A DNA stretch of 64,000 nucleotides from assembly GCA_038043465.1 (NCBI GenBank), contig JBBTBX010000007.1, positions 1 to 64,000 of the forward strand, in the 5' to 3' direction. The stretch is from SXRF01 sp038043465. Lineage in GTDB: Bacteria; Pseudomonadota; Alphaproteobacteria; Rickettsiales; SXRF01. A program made the translations under genes and the position numbers. Shown here one piece after another: positions 8,410-16,783 of the stretch. Each line of letters begins with the position of its first letter. Within the stretch, counting starts at the first letter, position 1. The notes beneath the pieces were generated by a model. The model was not told the DNA's origin. It searched no databases and saw only the letters and a program-made list of their open reading frames with translations.

Positions 8410-8685
8410 TTATTTAGTGCTTTTTTCCCCGATGGTTAGGGTATTAATCTGCTCTTCCAGAGCGTCCAAACGCTTTTTTAGCTCTTCTTGTTCATTTCGT
8501 GACTTTATGAGCATAGCCTGAGTGGTATCGAACTCTTCTTTTGTCACTAAGTTCATCTTTTGTAACAATTTTTCTAATTGTTCGCCAACTATGACCTCGA
8601 TTTCACGCTTAACATCCATTAACCCGCCGACAGCTCCGCTTGCCATACGCGCCATATCATTCAGGAATTTATTGTTATTTTGCAT
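8410..8685 (-). CDS. ubiK: accessory factor UbiK family protein
   Basis: A 91-residue protein of the BMFP/UbiK family. The N-terminal amphipathic part 'NKFLNDMARMASGAVGGLMDVKREIE' (in pieces) is diagnostic, and a coiled coil with 'LVTKEEFDTTQAMLIKSRNEQEELKKRLDALEEQI' follows (residues 45-80). UbiK helps the aerobic ubiquinone-synthesis complex on the membrane. Its position next to ybjN-proC is common in Alphaproteobacteria. The gene is divergent from hldD. Confidence 0.88.
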   Translation of the reverse strand: MQNNNKFLNDMARMASGAVGGLMDVKREIEVIVGEQLEKLLQKMNLVTKEEFDTTQAMLIKSRNEQEELKKRLDALEEQINTLTIGEKSTK

Positions 8686-8777
8686 ATGCTTATACCTAAC
8701 ATATTGATTATACTTATTTTACCGTTTGTTAATGGTTGTCACTATATAATAATAGTACATTACAGGGAAGCTTTAAT

Positions 8778-9770
8778 ATGAAAACTATTTTGGTGACGGG
8801 TGGCGGTGGGTTCATAGGTTCTAATCTGGTGGCGGAGCTTATTAAACGCAGAACGCATCATATCGTGGTTTGTGATGAGTTCGGGACTGATGATAAATGG
8901 CGTAATTTAGGCAAACATCCAGTACATGAAATTGTTCCGACCAATCAATTATTCGAATGGTTAGATGAAAATCATAGCAATCTGGAAATGATTTATCATC
9001 TTGGTTCGATATCTTCGACAACAGAAGAACGGGTTGATCTGGTGTTGCATAACAACTTTACAGCATCGCTCAAATTGTGGCGGTGGTGTAATAAGCGGGG
9101 GATTCGTCTGGTGTATGCCTCAGCTGCTGCAACTTATGGTAATGGGGGTAATGGTTTTGATGATAGCATGGATCTTACCTATCTCAACTCTCTTACGCCT
9201 CTATCAGGATATGGTTGGAGCAAGCATTTGTTTGATACGCATGTGGCAACCGCTGTCACACATGGACAAGTAGCAACTCCCCAATGGGTCGGTTTTAAAT
9301 TCTTCAATGCTTACGGTCCTAATGAATATCATAAAGAAAACCAGCGCAGTGTTATTTCACAAATCGCACCGCATGCAATAGAGCATAGTAGTGTAAAACT
9401 TTTCCGATCTTATAACAGTAAATATCCTGATGGTGAACAGAAGCGGGATATGATTTACGTGAAGGATATTGTGAAGGTGATGCTCTGGTGTCTGGATAAT
9501 CCATCGGTTTCCGGGTTATTTAATTTGGGTACTGGGCAGGCGAATAGTTTTAACGCAATGGCAAAAGCAATTTTTGTGGCTATCGGGCGTGATGCAAGAA
9601 TTGGTTATATCGATATGCCGCCGAGCATTGCTAAGAAGTATCAGTATTTCACCGAAGCAAAAATGGATCGTTTGCGCGCCGCTGGCTATAGCACACCATT
9701 TACCTCGCTGCAGGACGGGATAAAAGACTACATTCAGAATTACTTGCTCAAGGAAGATCCGTATTTGTAG
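8778..9770 (+). CDS. hldD: ADP-L-glycero-D-manno-heptose 6-epimerase
   Basis: A 330-residue short-chain dehydrogenase-type epimerase, starting at the ATG at 8778, which has an AGGGAAG ribosome site; an earlier in-frame ATG at 8736 lacks one. The NAD-binding motif is 'VTGGGGFIGSN' (residues 5-15). The catalytic region holds 'YASAAATYG' and 'SGYGWSKHLFD' (Tyr-x3-Lys). 'FKFFNAYGPNEYHK' and 'QKRDMIYVKDIV' are typical of HldD. It epimerises ADP-heptose at C6 for the LPS inner core. It is divergent from ubiK and ends next to a palindromic repeat. Confidence 0.92.
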   Translation: MKTILVTGGGGFIGSNLVAELIKRRTHHIVVCDEFGTDDKWRNLGKHPVHEIVPTNQLFEWLDENHSNLEMIYHLGSISSTTEERVDLVLHNNFTASLKLWRWCNKRGIRLVYASAAATYGNGGNGFDDSMDLTYLNSLTPLSGYGWSKHLFDTHVATAVTHGQVATPQWVGFKFFNAYGPNEYHKENQRSVISQIAPHAIEHSSVKLFRSYNSKYPDGEQKRDMIYVKDIVKVMLWCLDNPSVSGLFNLGTGQANSFNAMAKAIFVAIGRDARIGYIDMPPSIAKKYQYFTEAKMDRLRAAGYSTPFTSLQDGIKDYIQNYLLKEDPYL

Positions 9771-9772
9771 TT

Positions 9773-9860
9773 GTCATACCGACGAAGGTCGGTATCAATG
9801 CCAAGCGACAGGTGTTGCTTTTTAAAGTTAGGAATGGATTCCGCTCTTCAGCGGAATGAC
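9773..9860. repeat. palindromic repeat overlapping the end of ppx
   Basis: Two small hairpins (ACCGAC-gaag-GTCGGT and ATTCCGCT-cttc-AGCGGAAT) are bounded by outer TGTCAT / ATGACA ends, the layout of widespread 'TGTCATTCC...GGAATGACA' intergenic palindromes. The right half encodes the last eleven residues and stop codon of ppx. Confidence 0.75.
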
Positions 9861-11321
9861 ATTTTGGTACGCCTCATTCACCCCGTCGATGCGTTTTTGG
9901 ATGGAGTCGCCCATTAAATCCGCCATATTCCCTATCAGTTGCAGGGTTATGTTTTTATCTTTAACCAGCAAATTGGTTTTTTGCAAGTTTCCAGTAATGC
10001 TGCCCGATAGGTGGTAGGCAAGGTTTGCACTTGTGCCAACTAATTTTGCCCATGCTTCGTCGGCACTACTTATAAGATTCAACTGCGAAAAATTTCCTTT
10101 TATTTTGTATTGATAGCGATGGTATAGGGCTAGAGCTAGGATTACGCGCTCTGTGTGGGTAATGCTAGTGAAAGCGGAATATATGATACGTTGAAAAGCC
10201 CACTCGCCACGATATTCTGGGTGGATATGAATGGCGATGTCCGAAAGGAGGCAGAAGGCAAGGCGCAACCTTTCCATTTTTTCATCTTCGCGAGGAAGGA
10301 GCGGCTTCATCCACTCAAATAATTCTTCGCCATAAGATACATTGCGTCCATTGCGTGAGGCAAATTCACGGCAGGAAAATAACAAACCATCTTCATCACG
10401 CTCGCTTATTGATAATTTTTTATAGACATATCCTTCGCGGATACCGCTGGCGGAAAATATAATATTTTCAGCTTTGCTGGTGAGGAGCAGTTTTTCCAAT
10501 ATCATTGCTGCTCCTGGCAGTGAAGAAGCACGTTTTGCTGCCCCACCTGGATATTTTTCTAATTTTTCCAGTGACATTGCGATAATTTCACGCAAGAAAA
10601 CAAGGAACGGTTTTGCACTTACCGTATATTCATGGAGAATCTGCAACGGGTAATCATTTGCCACCATGTGCATTTTTGCCAGCGCACGGAAACTTCCGCC
10701 AATCGCATAGATATTGGGAGTTTTTTTGTCATCTAGCCAGTTTATTTCGGCGAATCTTTTATCAATTAATTTGCGGAGTTTGTCGCGATCGCCTTTGCTT
10801 TCATCCAGCATTCGCAAGCTTCCCAGAGCTATGCTGTTATGACCGTCAATATTACCAGAATCAACCCGTACTAACTCTAAACTTCCACCGCCTAAATCAG
10901 CAGTTATCCCTTTGGGTTTATAGATTGATGAACATACGGCAAACGCGCCTAGTATCGCTTCTTCATCCCCAGAAATAATATCGGCTTTTACATTGTAGGT
11001 TTTTTCCAGCCAGTTTGTGAAATCACGTCCATCCTTCGCATCGCGGATAGCAGCCGTCGCGATAACATGCAGCTCGGCAATTTCCATATTACGCCCCATG
11101 GCAACAAAACGGCGCAGTGCCTCTTTACCCATAACCACGCCTTCTGGGTTAAGCATGCCACTGATGGCTAGCCCTTTGCCCAGCGCGCATAAAACTTTTT
11201 CGTTATAAATCGGAATTGGCGAACGCTTATTCTGGTCATACACCACCAGACGGATGGAATTCGAGCCAATATCTATAATGCCAATGCGGGCGTCTTTTAA
11301 ATCAGGTTTATTCATTGTCAT
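9828..11321 (-). CDS. ppx: exopolyphosphatase, Ppx/GppA family
   Basis: A 497-residue protein with the sugar-kinase/Hsp70-fold signatures: 'IGIIDIGSNSIRLVVYD' near residue 13, 'ATAAIRDAKDG', 'GDEEAILGAFAV', and the phosphate-2 motif 'GITADLGGGSLELVRV'. A C-terminal HD-like helical region (about 310-490) follows, as in full-length Ppx. It releases phosphate from polyphosphate ends or hydrolyses pppGpp. It lies downstream of ppk on the same strand. Both ends touch palindromic repeats: the first ATG (11321) sits within one and the last residues NVIPLKSGIHS come from another. The ATG at 11315 is an alternative start. Confidence 0.93.
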   Translation of the reverse strand: MTMNKPDLKDARIGIIDIGSNSIRLVVYDQNKRSPIPIYNEKVLCALGKGLAISGMLNPEGVVMGKEALRRFVAMGRNMEIAELHVIATAAIRDAKDGRDFTNWLEKTYNVKADIISGDEEAILGAFAVCSSIYKPKGITADLGGGSLELVRVDSGNIDGHNSIALGSLRMLDESKGDRDKLRKLIDKRFAEINWLDDKKTPNIYAIGGSFRALAKMHMVANDYPLQILHEYTVSAKPFLVFLREIIAMSLEKLEKYPGGAAKRASSLPGAAMILEKLLLTSKAENIIFSASGIREGYVYKKLSISERDEDGLLFSCREFASRNGRNVSYGEELFEWMKPLLPREDEKMERLRLAFCLLSDIAIHIHPEYRGEWAFQRIIYSAFTSITHTERVILALALYHRYQYKIKGNFSQLNLISSADEAWAKLVGTSANLAYHLSGSITGNLQKTNLLVKDKNITLQLIGNMADLMGDSIQKRIDGVNEAYQNVIPLKSGIHS

Positions 11322-11384
11322 TGCGAGCGTAGCGAAGCAATCCAGTCTGGATTGCCACGTCGGCTGCGCCTCCTCGCAATGACG
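11317..11384. repeat. palindromic repeat between ppk and ppx
   Basis: The outer arms GTCATTGCGAG... and ...CTCGCAATGAC are inverted, with inner 'CAATCCAG-TCTGGATTG' complementarity. The same family recurs at 15492 and 17787. The left edge contains the first possible ATG of ppx, so part of the ppk-ppx spacer is this element. Confidence 0.8.
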
Positions 11385-11414
11385 AATTATATATAGTATA
11401 TTTATTGTTACTCA

Positions 11415-13574
11415 TCACTTTACCACTTTATATTTTAGCATTTGTGTTGATTTTGCTCTTTTAAGCGATGTTCCGCGTCCTGACAAGCTTGGATTTTTTA
11501 TAAAATAGTCATGCGCCGAGATTGCCTTGCCCGATGATGACAGGCGTTTATAAGCTCCATCCGAGTGGAGAACCCAGCTCTGGCTTTCATCTTTAAGGTT
11601 TGCCATCATAATTTGCCCCATTATCTGTTCATGTACGGTTGGGTTTTCTATCGGTATGATTATCTCAACCCGCCTGTCGAAATTGCGCGGCATCCAGTCT
11701 GCCGAGCCAATAAAGACCTTGGCATTGGGTGATGGCATTTCATAACCATTGCCAAAACAATAAATCCGCGAGTGTTCAAGAAACCGCCCGATGATGCTTT
11801 TAACGCGGATATTATCAGAAAGCCCAGCCACTCCAGGACGCAGGCAACAGATGCCGCGTATCACCAGCTCGATGATAACACCAGCCTGTGACGCTTTATA
11901 GAGTGCGTCGATAATCTGAGCATCTACTAATGAATTCATCTTCGCCCAGATTGTCCCTTTGCGCCCATTTTTTACATGATTTATTTCGTCTTCAATCATG
12001 GAAAGAAGGCGCGAGCGCATGTCACGCGGGGCGATAATCAGTTTGTTGAATTTAGTTGGCGGGGCGTTTCCAGTTACAAAATTGAACAGATACGCAGCAT
12101 CGCGGCATAGAGCATGATCAGATGTAAAAAATGATAAATCGGTATATAGTTTGGCAGTGGCAGGGTGATAATTCCCTGTGCCAAAATGTACGTACGAAAC
12201 TAATTTGTTATGTTCGGTGCGTGTGACCAGAGTTATTTTTGCATGAGTTTTAAGCCCAACAAAACCATAAACCACCTGAACTCCGGCTGCTTCCAATTCC
12301 CGTGCCCATTTCAGATTGGTTTCTTCATCAAAGCGAGCTTTAAGTTCCACAAGTGCGGTGACGGATTTACCAGCTTCCGCCGCGGCAATGAGCGCACGGG
12401 CGATTGGTGAATCCTTAGTGGTGCGGTATAGGGTTTGTTTGATTGATACCACATCTGGGTCTTCAGCAGCTTGGCGCAAGAACCTGATAACCACATCGAA
12501 GGTTTCAAAAGGATGATGGATGACAATATCCTTGGTGGCGATAGCGGCAAAACAGTCACCGCCGAAATCATCAATGCGTTCTGGGAAGCGTACATTGAAT
12601 GGTTGAAAGCGCAAGTTCGCTGGCGCATGTTCCAGAAGTTCCTTCAGGTTGGCAAGCCCAAGTAAACCCTCAACGTCAATCACATCTTCCAATTCAACAT
12701 GCATCTGATCCGACACAAACTGCACAAGATGATGGCTGGCAGGGCTGGCGAATTTTATCTGGATAACTCTGCCACGCCTACGCTGTTTTACTGCCAGTTC
12801 AAAATTGCGCACAAAATCTTTATCTTCGTCTTCAATATCAAGTTCACTATCGCGGATTATGCGGAACAACGCGCTGTCAATAGCCGAAAATTTTGGCATG
12901 AGTATAGGAAGGAATAATTTTATTGCATCTTCAAGCATCACAAAACGCAGTTTTTTTCCAGGAAGTAAAATAAATCTGGGTAATCGTGCTGGAAGGGGGA
13001 TAATTGCAATCTGTTCTTTTATTTCATTATCTTTTTTAGGAGCATCTGGAGCATTAGTTTCATGGGATAGTTGGAACAACAAAGCCATGCTCAGATTGGC
13101 AAGGAAAGGGAAGGGGTGTGCTGGGTCAATCGCTATTGGTGTCAGCACTGGAAAAATATTTTCCATGAAATGCTGCTCCAGCCAGAAATATTCTTTTTTA
13201 TTCAGATTTTCTAGGCGCAGTATTTTTACGTCACATTTTTCTAAGCTGACTCGTAAGGATGTCCAGCATTTATGCTGGCGTTCGACCATGTGATTAACCA
13301 TGCGGTTGATAATTTCCAACTCTTGCGCTGGCGACATTCCATCATGGCTTTGTTTGGTGATACCTTGGCGAACGTAATCTTTGAGTCCCGCTACCCGCAC
13401 CATGTAAAATTCGTCGAGGTTAGAGGCAGATATTGCCAGAAAATTTAGCCGTTCCATGATGGGATGGTTAGGGTTTTCCGCTTCCTCCAACACCCGCGTG
13501 TTAAAGGCAAGCCAAGAGGTCTCGCGGTTAATAAAGCGTGTGTCAGAATTTAGATTATAATTTTGACTATGCAT
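11415..13574 (-). CDS. ppk: polyphosphate kinase 1
   Basis: A 719-residue PPK1 of full length. The N-terminal domain begins 'RFINRETSWLAFNTRVLEEA', the usual start of the family. The catalytic domains contain 'VVIRFLRQAAEDPDVVSIKQTLYR' in pieces, 'GLKTHAKITLV' and the phospho-His region 'YVHFGTGNYHPATAKLYTD' (His near residue 460). The second phospholipase-D-like half carries 'VRGICCLRPG' and 'GSADWMPRNFDRRVE'. It makes polyphosphate from ATP reversibly. It is followed by ppx on the same strand, giving a storage/turnover pair. Confidence 0.96.
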   Translation of the reverse strand: MHSQNYNLNSDTRFINRETSWLAFNTRVLEEAENPNHPIMERLNFLAISASNLDEFYMVRVAGLKDYVRQGITKQSHDGMSPAQELEIINRMVNHMVERQHKCWTSLRVSLEKCDVKILRLENLNKKEYFWLEQHFMENIFPVLTPIAIDPAHPFPFLANLSMALLFQLSHETNAPDAPKKDNEIKEQIAIIPLPARLPRFILLPGKKLRFVMLEDAIKLFLPILMPKFSAIDSALFRIIRDSELDIEDEDKDFVRNFELAVKQRRRGRVIQIKFASPASHHLVQFVSDQMHVELEDVIDVEGLLGLANLKELLEHAPANLRFQPFNVRFPERIDDFGGDCFAAIATKDIVIHHPFETFDVVIRFLRQAAEDPDVVSIKQTLYRTTKDSPIARALIAAAEAGKSVTALVELKARFDEETNLKWARELEAAGVQVVYGFVGLKTHAKITLVTRTEHNKLVSYVHFGTGNYHPATAKLYTDLSFFTSDHALCRDAAYLFNFVTGNAPPTKFNKLIIAPRDMRSRLLSMIEDEINHVKNGRKGTIWAKMNSLVDAQIIDALYKASQAGVIIELVIRGICCLRPGVAGLSDNIRVKSIIGRFLEHSRIYCFGNGYEMPSPNAKVFIGSADWMPRNFDRRVEIIIPIENPTVHEQIMGQIMMANLKDESQSWVLHSDGAYKRLSSSGKAISAHDYFIKNPSLSGRGTSLKRAKSTQMLKYKVVK

Positions 13575-13669
13575 AGCTATAGATGTGGTAATTGTTAAGG
13601 CAATATAAAACAGTAATATTGTACCGGGAAGAGGTTAAAACTCTTTAAATATAATGCCAATCTCGTGAA

Positions 13670-14200
13670 TTAACCCAGTAATTTCTTCTTCTGTGCCTGG
13701 AACTCTTCTTCGGTCAGATGCCCTTTTTCCTTAAGCGTGGCCAGCCTTTCCAGCTGGGAAGCTATATCATTTGCTGGTTGCGGGTGAGGAGTAGTTGTTT
13801 GCGTCTGCTTTCTAACTATCTGCATCTGTTCCTGAGTAGCCTTAACAAATGGTAAAATCGAACTTTTCAGTACCATGCCGACATTAAACGCGCTTGCCCC
13901 ATCCCAAACAGTAATCGAGCCAAAAAATATTGTGGCTTCATGGTCGATTGCTTGAATCCGTTCCAGAGGAATCTGCAATTGGCGTACCCCATAAAACATT
14001 CCGCGATTAATAAAAATAATCCGGCGATCGGTGCATACAGCCAGCCATGTTGAATTGTTGATAAAGCCGGAAGTAATGGCTTTAACCGGTTCGTCATGTT
14101 CGAGAATTCCGGGAAGGGCGCGTATTTCTTTTCTCGTCCAGAAAACATAACCATGACCATAGGCTTCAATCTGGCGATCTATCTCGGCAAGTGACGGCAT
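13670..14200 (-). CDS. bacterial PH-domain protein with C-terminal SHOCT motif
   Basis: A 176-residue protein. Residues about 30-120 form a PH-like domain of the YokE type ('AITSGFINNSTWLAVCTDRRIIFINRGMF...LPLERIQAID' pattern). The last 30 residues form a SHOCT module ('LERLATLKEKGHLTEEEFQAQKKKLLG'). A Gln/Thr/Pro linker separates them. There is no signal peptide. SHOCT modules often mark oligomerising or membrane-edge proteins. The function is unknown. It is a single gene upstream of the ppk-ppx unit on the same strand. Confidence 0.75.
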   Translation of the reverse strand: MPSLAEIDRQIEAYGHGYVFWTRKEIRALPGILEHDEPVKAITSGFINNSTWLAVCTDRRIIFINRGMFYGVRQLQIPLERIQAIDHEATIFFGSITVWDGASAFNVGMVLKSSILPFVKATQEQMQIVRKQTQTTTPHPQPANDIASQLERLATLKEKGHLTEEEFQAQKKKLLG

Positions 14201-14295
14201 ATATGACTTCTCAAATTAGTTATAAAAACACACTTCCGGGACTGTAATATCAAATTCACAATAAATAAAGTTTAACTTTACGGAGAATAATTGCT

Positions 14296-15222
14296 ATGGC
14301 AACCACCCCACATCTAGGAATAACCCTTGTCGAGCAAGCGCAGGCGCAAAAAGAAGTTACAGTAAATCAGGCGTTTGCCCGGATTGATGCGCTGCTTAAC
14401 ACTGGCGCAAAAAGTCGTGTTATCGCAACCCCTCCTGGTTCGCCCGCTGCCGGTGATTTATACATTGTTGCAGCATCACCTACAGGAAGTTGGGCAGGAC
14501 AGGCAGGTAAAATCACTTATTTTGACGGAATATGGCGATTCATAACCCCAATTGAAGGTATGATTTTATGGGTTAATGATGAGAATCTGATTTATAGCTA
14601 TGACGGCTCGGCTTGGATTTTAGCAAACAATCCAACCGAATTTCAAAATCTGACTAAGCTTGGGGTGAATGCCACTGCCGATACGACCAACAAACTGGCG
14701 GTTGCCAGTTCGGCTATTTTGTTTAATCATAATGGCGCGGGAATCCAGACTAAGCTTAATAAAAATTCTGCCTCTGACACTGCGTCAGTTTTATATCAGA
14801 CAGGCACTTCCGGAAGGGCGGAATTTGGAACAATTGGTGATGATAACTTTACGATGAAAGTTTCTTCCAATGGCTCAAGTTGGCTGGATGCCATTAAGAT
14901 AATTGCCGCAACCGGGCGGGTAGCTTTTAAATCAATCGCAACCTCTGTGTCAGCAGCAGGCAGCACGCAAGGGACGGCAACCGCGCTCACCAAAAGCTTC
15001 AACGAAATAACCACGGTTGCATCAGGGCAGGGAGTGGTTCTGCCTTCGCCTGAGGCTGGTGAAATAATCATGGTGGCAAATCAGGGCGCAAACGCTTTGA
15101 ATATCTATCCTGCCACTGGTCACTCGATCAATAATTTATCGGCGAACACAGCGCAAAGTTTAGCCACTGATACACGCAAGATTTTTTTTGCAACCGGCGG
15201 CAGCAAATGGTACAGCCTATGA
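14296..15222 (+). CDS. DUF2793 phage-type protein
   Basis: A 308-residue protein with the DUF2793 N-terminus ('TPHLGITLVEQAQAQKEVTVNQAFARIDALL', then 'PPGSPAAGDLYIV' and 'AGKITYFDGIWRFITP'). This family sits in prophage and gene-transfer-agent tail regions of Alphaproteobacteria. The C-terminal half is beta-rich with Ala/Thr/Ser/Gly repeats, like tail-fibre or host-recognition proteins. A GGAG ribosome site precedes the ATG. Its stop overlaps the next start (ATGA). It is a probable phage-derived structural or adhesion protein now carried with a lysozyme. Confidence 0.78.
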   Translation: MATTPHLGITLVEQAQAQKEVTVNQAFARIDALLNTGAKSRVIATPPGSPAAGDLYIVAASPTGSWAGQAGKITYFDGIWRFITPIEGMILWVNDENLIYSYDGSAWILANNPTEFQNLTKLGVNATADTTNKLAVASSAILFNHNGAGIQTKLNKNSASDTASVLYQTGTSGRAEFGTIGDDNFTMKVSSNGSSWLDAIKIIAATGRVAFKSIATSVSAAGSTQGTATALTKSFNEITTVASGQGVVLPSPEAGEIIMVANQGANALNIYPATGHSINNLSANTAQSLATDTRKIFFATGGSKWYSL

Positions 15223-15485
15223 TGGATAATGAAGAAATTACCCATTGGCGGGTTGATAAGCGCATCCCAATCGCGCTGTTGCTGACACTGTTTATACAGA
15301 TTGCCGCAGGTATTATTTGGGCAACGCAGCTTAATGCCCGCGTTGATAATCTTGAGCATGAAGCCGGAGCATCAGCAGGTTTCGGGGAAAAACTGGCGCG
15401 CATTGATGAACGTCTGCAAAACCTGAAACAGGATATGGAATTTATAAAACGGGAAGTTAGCGTTAGTAACAGGTTCGGTAAATAA
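15219..15485 (+). CDS. small membrane protein with coiled coil (phage-lysis-like)
   Basis: An 88-residue protein with one membrane segment (about residues 16-36, 'IPIALLLTLFIQIAAGIIWA') and a C-terminal coiled coil ('LARIDERLQNLKQDMEFIKREV'). It overlaps the DUF2793 gene by ATGA and precedes a lysozyme gene, the usual place for a holin- or spanin-like protein. The ATG at 15222 is an alternative start. The lysis role is inferred from context only. Confidence 0.62.
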   Translation: MMDNEEITHWRVDKRIPIALLLTLFIQIAAGIIWATQLNARVDNLEHEAGASAGFGEKLARIDERLQNLKQDMEFIKREVSVSNRFGK

Positions 15486-15491
15486 TGACTT

Positions 15492-15570
15492 CGTCATTGC
15501 GCGGAGCGTAGCGACAAAGCAATCCAGGATTTGGTAAAACTGGATTGCTTCGCATTCGCTCGCAATGACG
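15492..15570. repeat. palindromic repeat between the small membrane protein and lysozyme genes
   Basis: Inverted arms CGTCATTGCGCGGAGCG... and ...CGCTCGCAATGACG enclose complementary AATCCAG / CTGGATT segments. Same family as 11317 and 17787. It has split a likely phage operon, leaving only 16 bases before the lysozyme start codon. Confidence 0.8.
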
Positions 15571-15586
15571 ATAAGGACAGTGTAAC

Positions 15587-16042
15587 ATGCAAACATCAGA
15601 AAATGGTTTAGAGCTTATCAAACAATTTGAAGGATTTTCCGGAGTCCCATATTACTGTCCTGCATGGAAATTAACCATAGGTTATGGGCATGTAATTCTT
15701 TCTGGTGAAAATTTCCCCAAGGCTGGGATCTTAAAAATTGAGGCAACAAATCTGTTAAAACAGGATGTTAGTATGGCTGAGAAAGCTATAAACCGCTTGG
15801 TAAAAATCCCGTTATTACAGAACCAGTTTGATGCCTTGGTAAGTTTTGCATATAATATTGGAGCGCAACGCTTTGAAAATTCAACGTTATTACGCTTTCT
15901 GAACGATAATAGAATGGAATTGGTTGCCAAGGAATTTTCCCGCTGGGTTTTCGCAGGCGGTATTATGCAGAAAGGGTTAGTTAAGCGCAGAAAGGCTGAA
16001 AAGAAGTTGTTTATTAGTTCATGTGATGGTAGTATAAAGTAG
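15587..16042 (+). CDS. phage-type lysozyme, GH24
   Basis: A 151-residue muramidase-type endolysin. The N-terminal catalytic motif is 'IKQFEGF' (Glu15), then 'YYCPAWKLTIGYGH' with Cys24 and Thr30. The spacing Glu-x8-Cys-x5-Thr matches the Glu-Asp-Thr triad of T4 lysozyme, with Cys replacing Asp, a variant known in GH24. 'FDALVSFAYNIG' and 'RRKAEKKLF' complete the family pattern. There is no signal peptide or SAR helix. It would cleave the glycan strands of peptidoglycan. Its neighbours suggest prophage origin. Confidence 0.87.
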   Translation: MQTSENGLELIKQFEGFSGVPYYCPAWKLTIGYGHVILSGENFPKAGILKIEATNLLKQDVSMAEKAINRLVKIPLLQNQFDALVSFAYNIGAQRFENSTLLRFLNDNRMELVAKEFSRWVFAGGIMQKGLVKRRKAEKKLFISSCDGSIK

Positions 16043-16067
16043 TATATTAAAACTATATGGGAAATTT

Positions 16068-16319
16068 ATGCAGATTGCAGAAAAACTCTCAATTACTTTG
16101 CCGGCTGAGATGGTTAAGGTCATTCGTGATAAGGTGGTCAGCGGTGCTTATAGCTCAAATAGCGAGGTTATCCGTGAGGCTATGCGTGGGTGGTTGGAAC
16201 GTGAACAACTCTTAAAAAATCTTGATATAGCTATTGCTGCAGGTATTTCTGATGCCGAGGCTGGAAGAGTGCATGATGTTGAAGCCACACGTGATGAATT
16301 AAAAAGACGTTTTTCCTGA
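16068..16319 (+). CDS. ParD-family antitoxin
   Basis: An 83-residue ribbon-helix-helix protein: 'KLSITLPAEMVKVIRDKVVSGAYSSNSEVIREAMRGWLERE' in pieces is the CopG/ParD pattern. The acidic C-terminal region would wrap the toxin. Its stop overlaps the toxin start by one base (TGATG). It likely represses its own operon. Confidence 0.87.
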   Translation: MQIAEKLSITLPAEMVKVIRDKVVSGAYSSNSEVIREAMRGWLEREQLLKNLDIAIAAGISDAEAGRVHDVEATRDELKRRFS

Positions 16320-16618
16320 TGAAGGTGGTGATTACTAACGCAGCTAAGGCTGATTTGGTTAGTATTGCCGAATTTATTAGCCAGAATAATCCACAAAGGG
16401 CTGTATCCTTTGTTGATGAGCTTCTTGATCGCTGTGTTTTACTTGGTGATACATCACGCGCGTATGCTTTGCTTCATCGTTATAAACATTATGGCGTAAG
16501 GCGTTGTATTCACGGTGATTATTTGATTTTCTATAGAATATCTGAAGACTTTCTGGAAATAATTCACATTTTGCATGGCGCAAGGAATTATGAGACTCTG
16601 CTGTTTTCCGAGAATTGA
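16319..16618 (+). CDS. ParE-family toxin
   Basis: A 99-residue RelE/ParE-fold protein: 'VITNAAKADLVSIAEFISQNNPQRAVSFVDEL' in pieces, then 'GVRRCIHGDYLIFYRIS' and 'IIHILHGARNYETLL', the usual C-terminal strands. ParE toxins typically inhibit DNA gyrase. It is coupled to parD just upstream, which gives a complete type II toxin-antitoxin pair beside the phage genes. Confidence 0.87.
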   Translation: MKVVITNAAKADLVSIAEFISQNNPQRAVSFVDELLDRCVLLGDTSRAYALLHRYKHYGVRRCIHGDYLIFYRISEDFLEIIHILHGARNYETLLFSEN

Positions 16619-16691
16619 GTTTTACGGCTGTGAATGGCAGAAAAGCTGATGTTTTTAGAATTATGACAATAAATAAAACGAAAAAATGCAA

Positions 16692-16736
16692 CCTTCACAA
16701 AATTGTAACACAAAAACTATTTATTATGGGTATACT
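16692..16736 (+). promoter_or_regulatory. Pho-box-like site and -10 for the 16784 gene
   Basis: Two heptamers CCTTCAC and TTGTAAC, four A's apart, resemble the PhoB direct repeat (CTGTCAT-N4-CTGTCAY). A -10 like TATACT lies 21 bases after the pair (16731-16736), and the ATG follows at 16784. The same layout and spacing occur before the gene at 50665. Confidence 0.4.
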
Positions 16737-16783
16737 GAGTCTAAGTAAATTAATTATACCAAGTTTTTAATACGGAGAAAATC

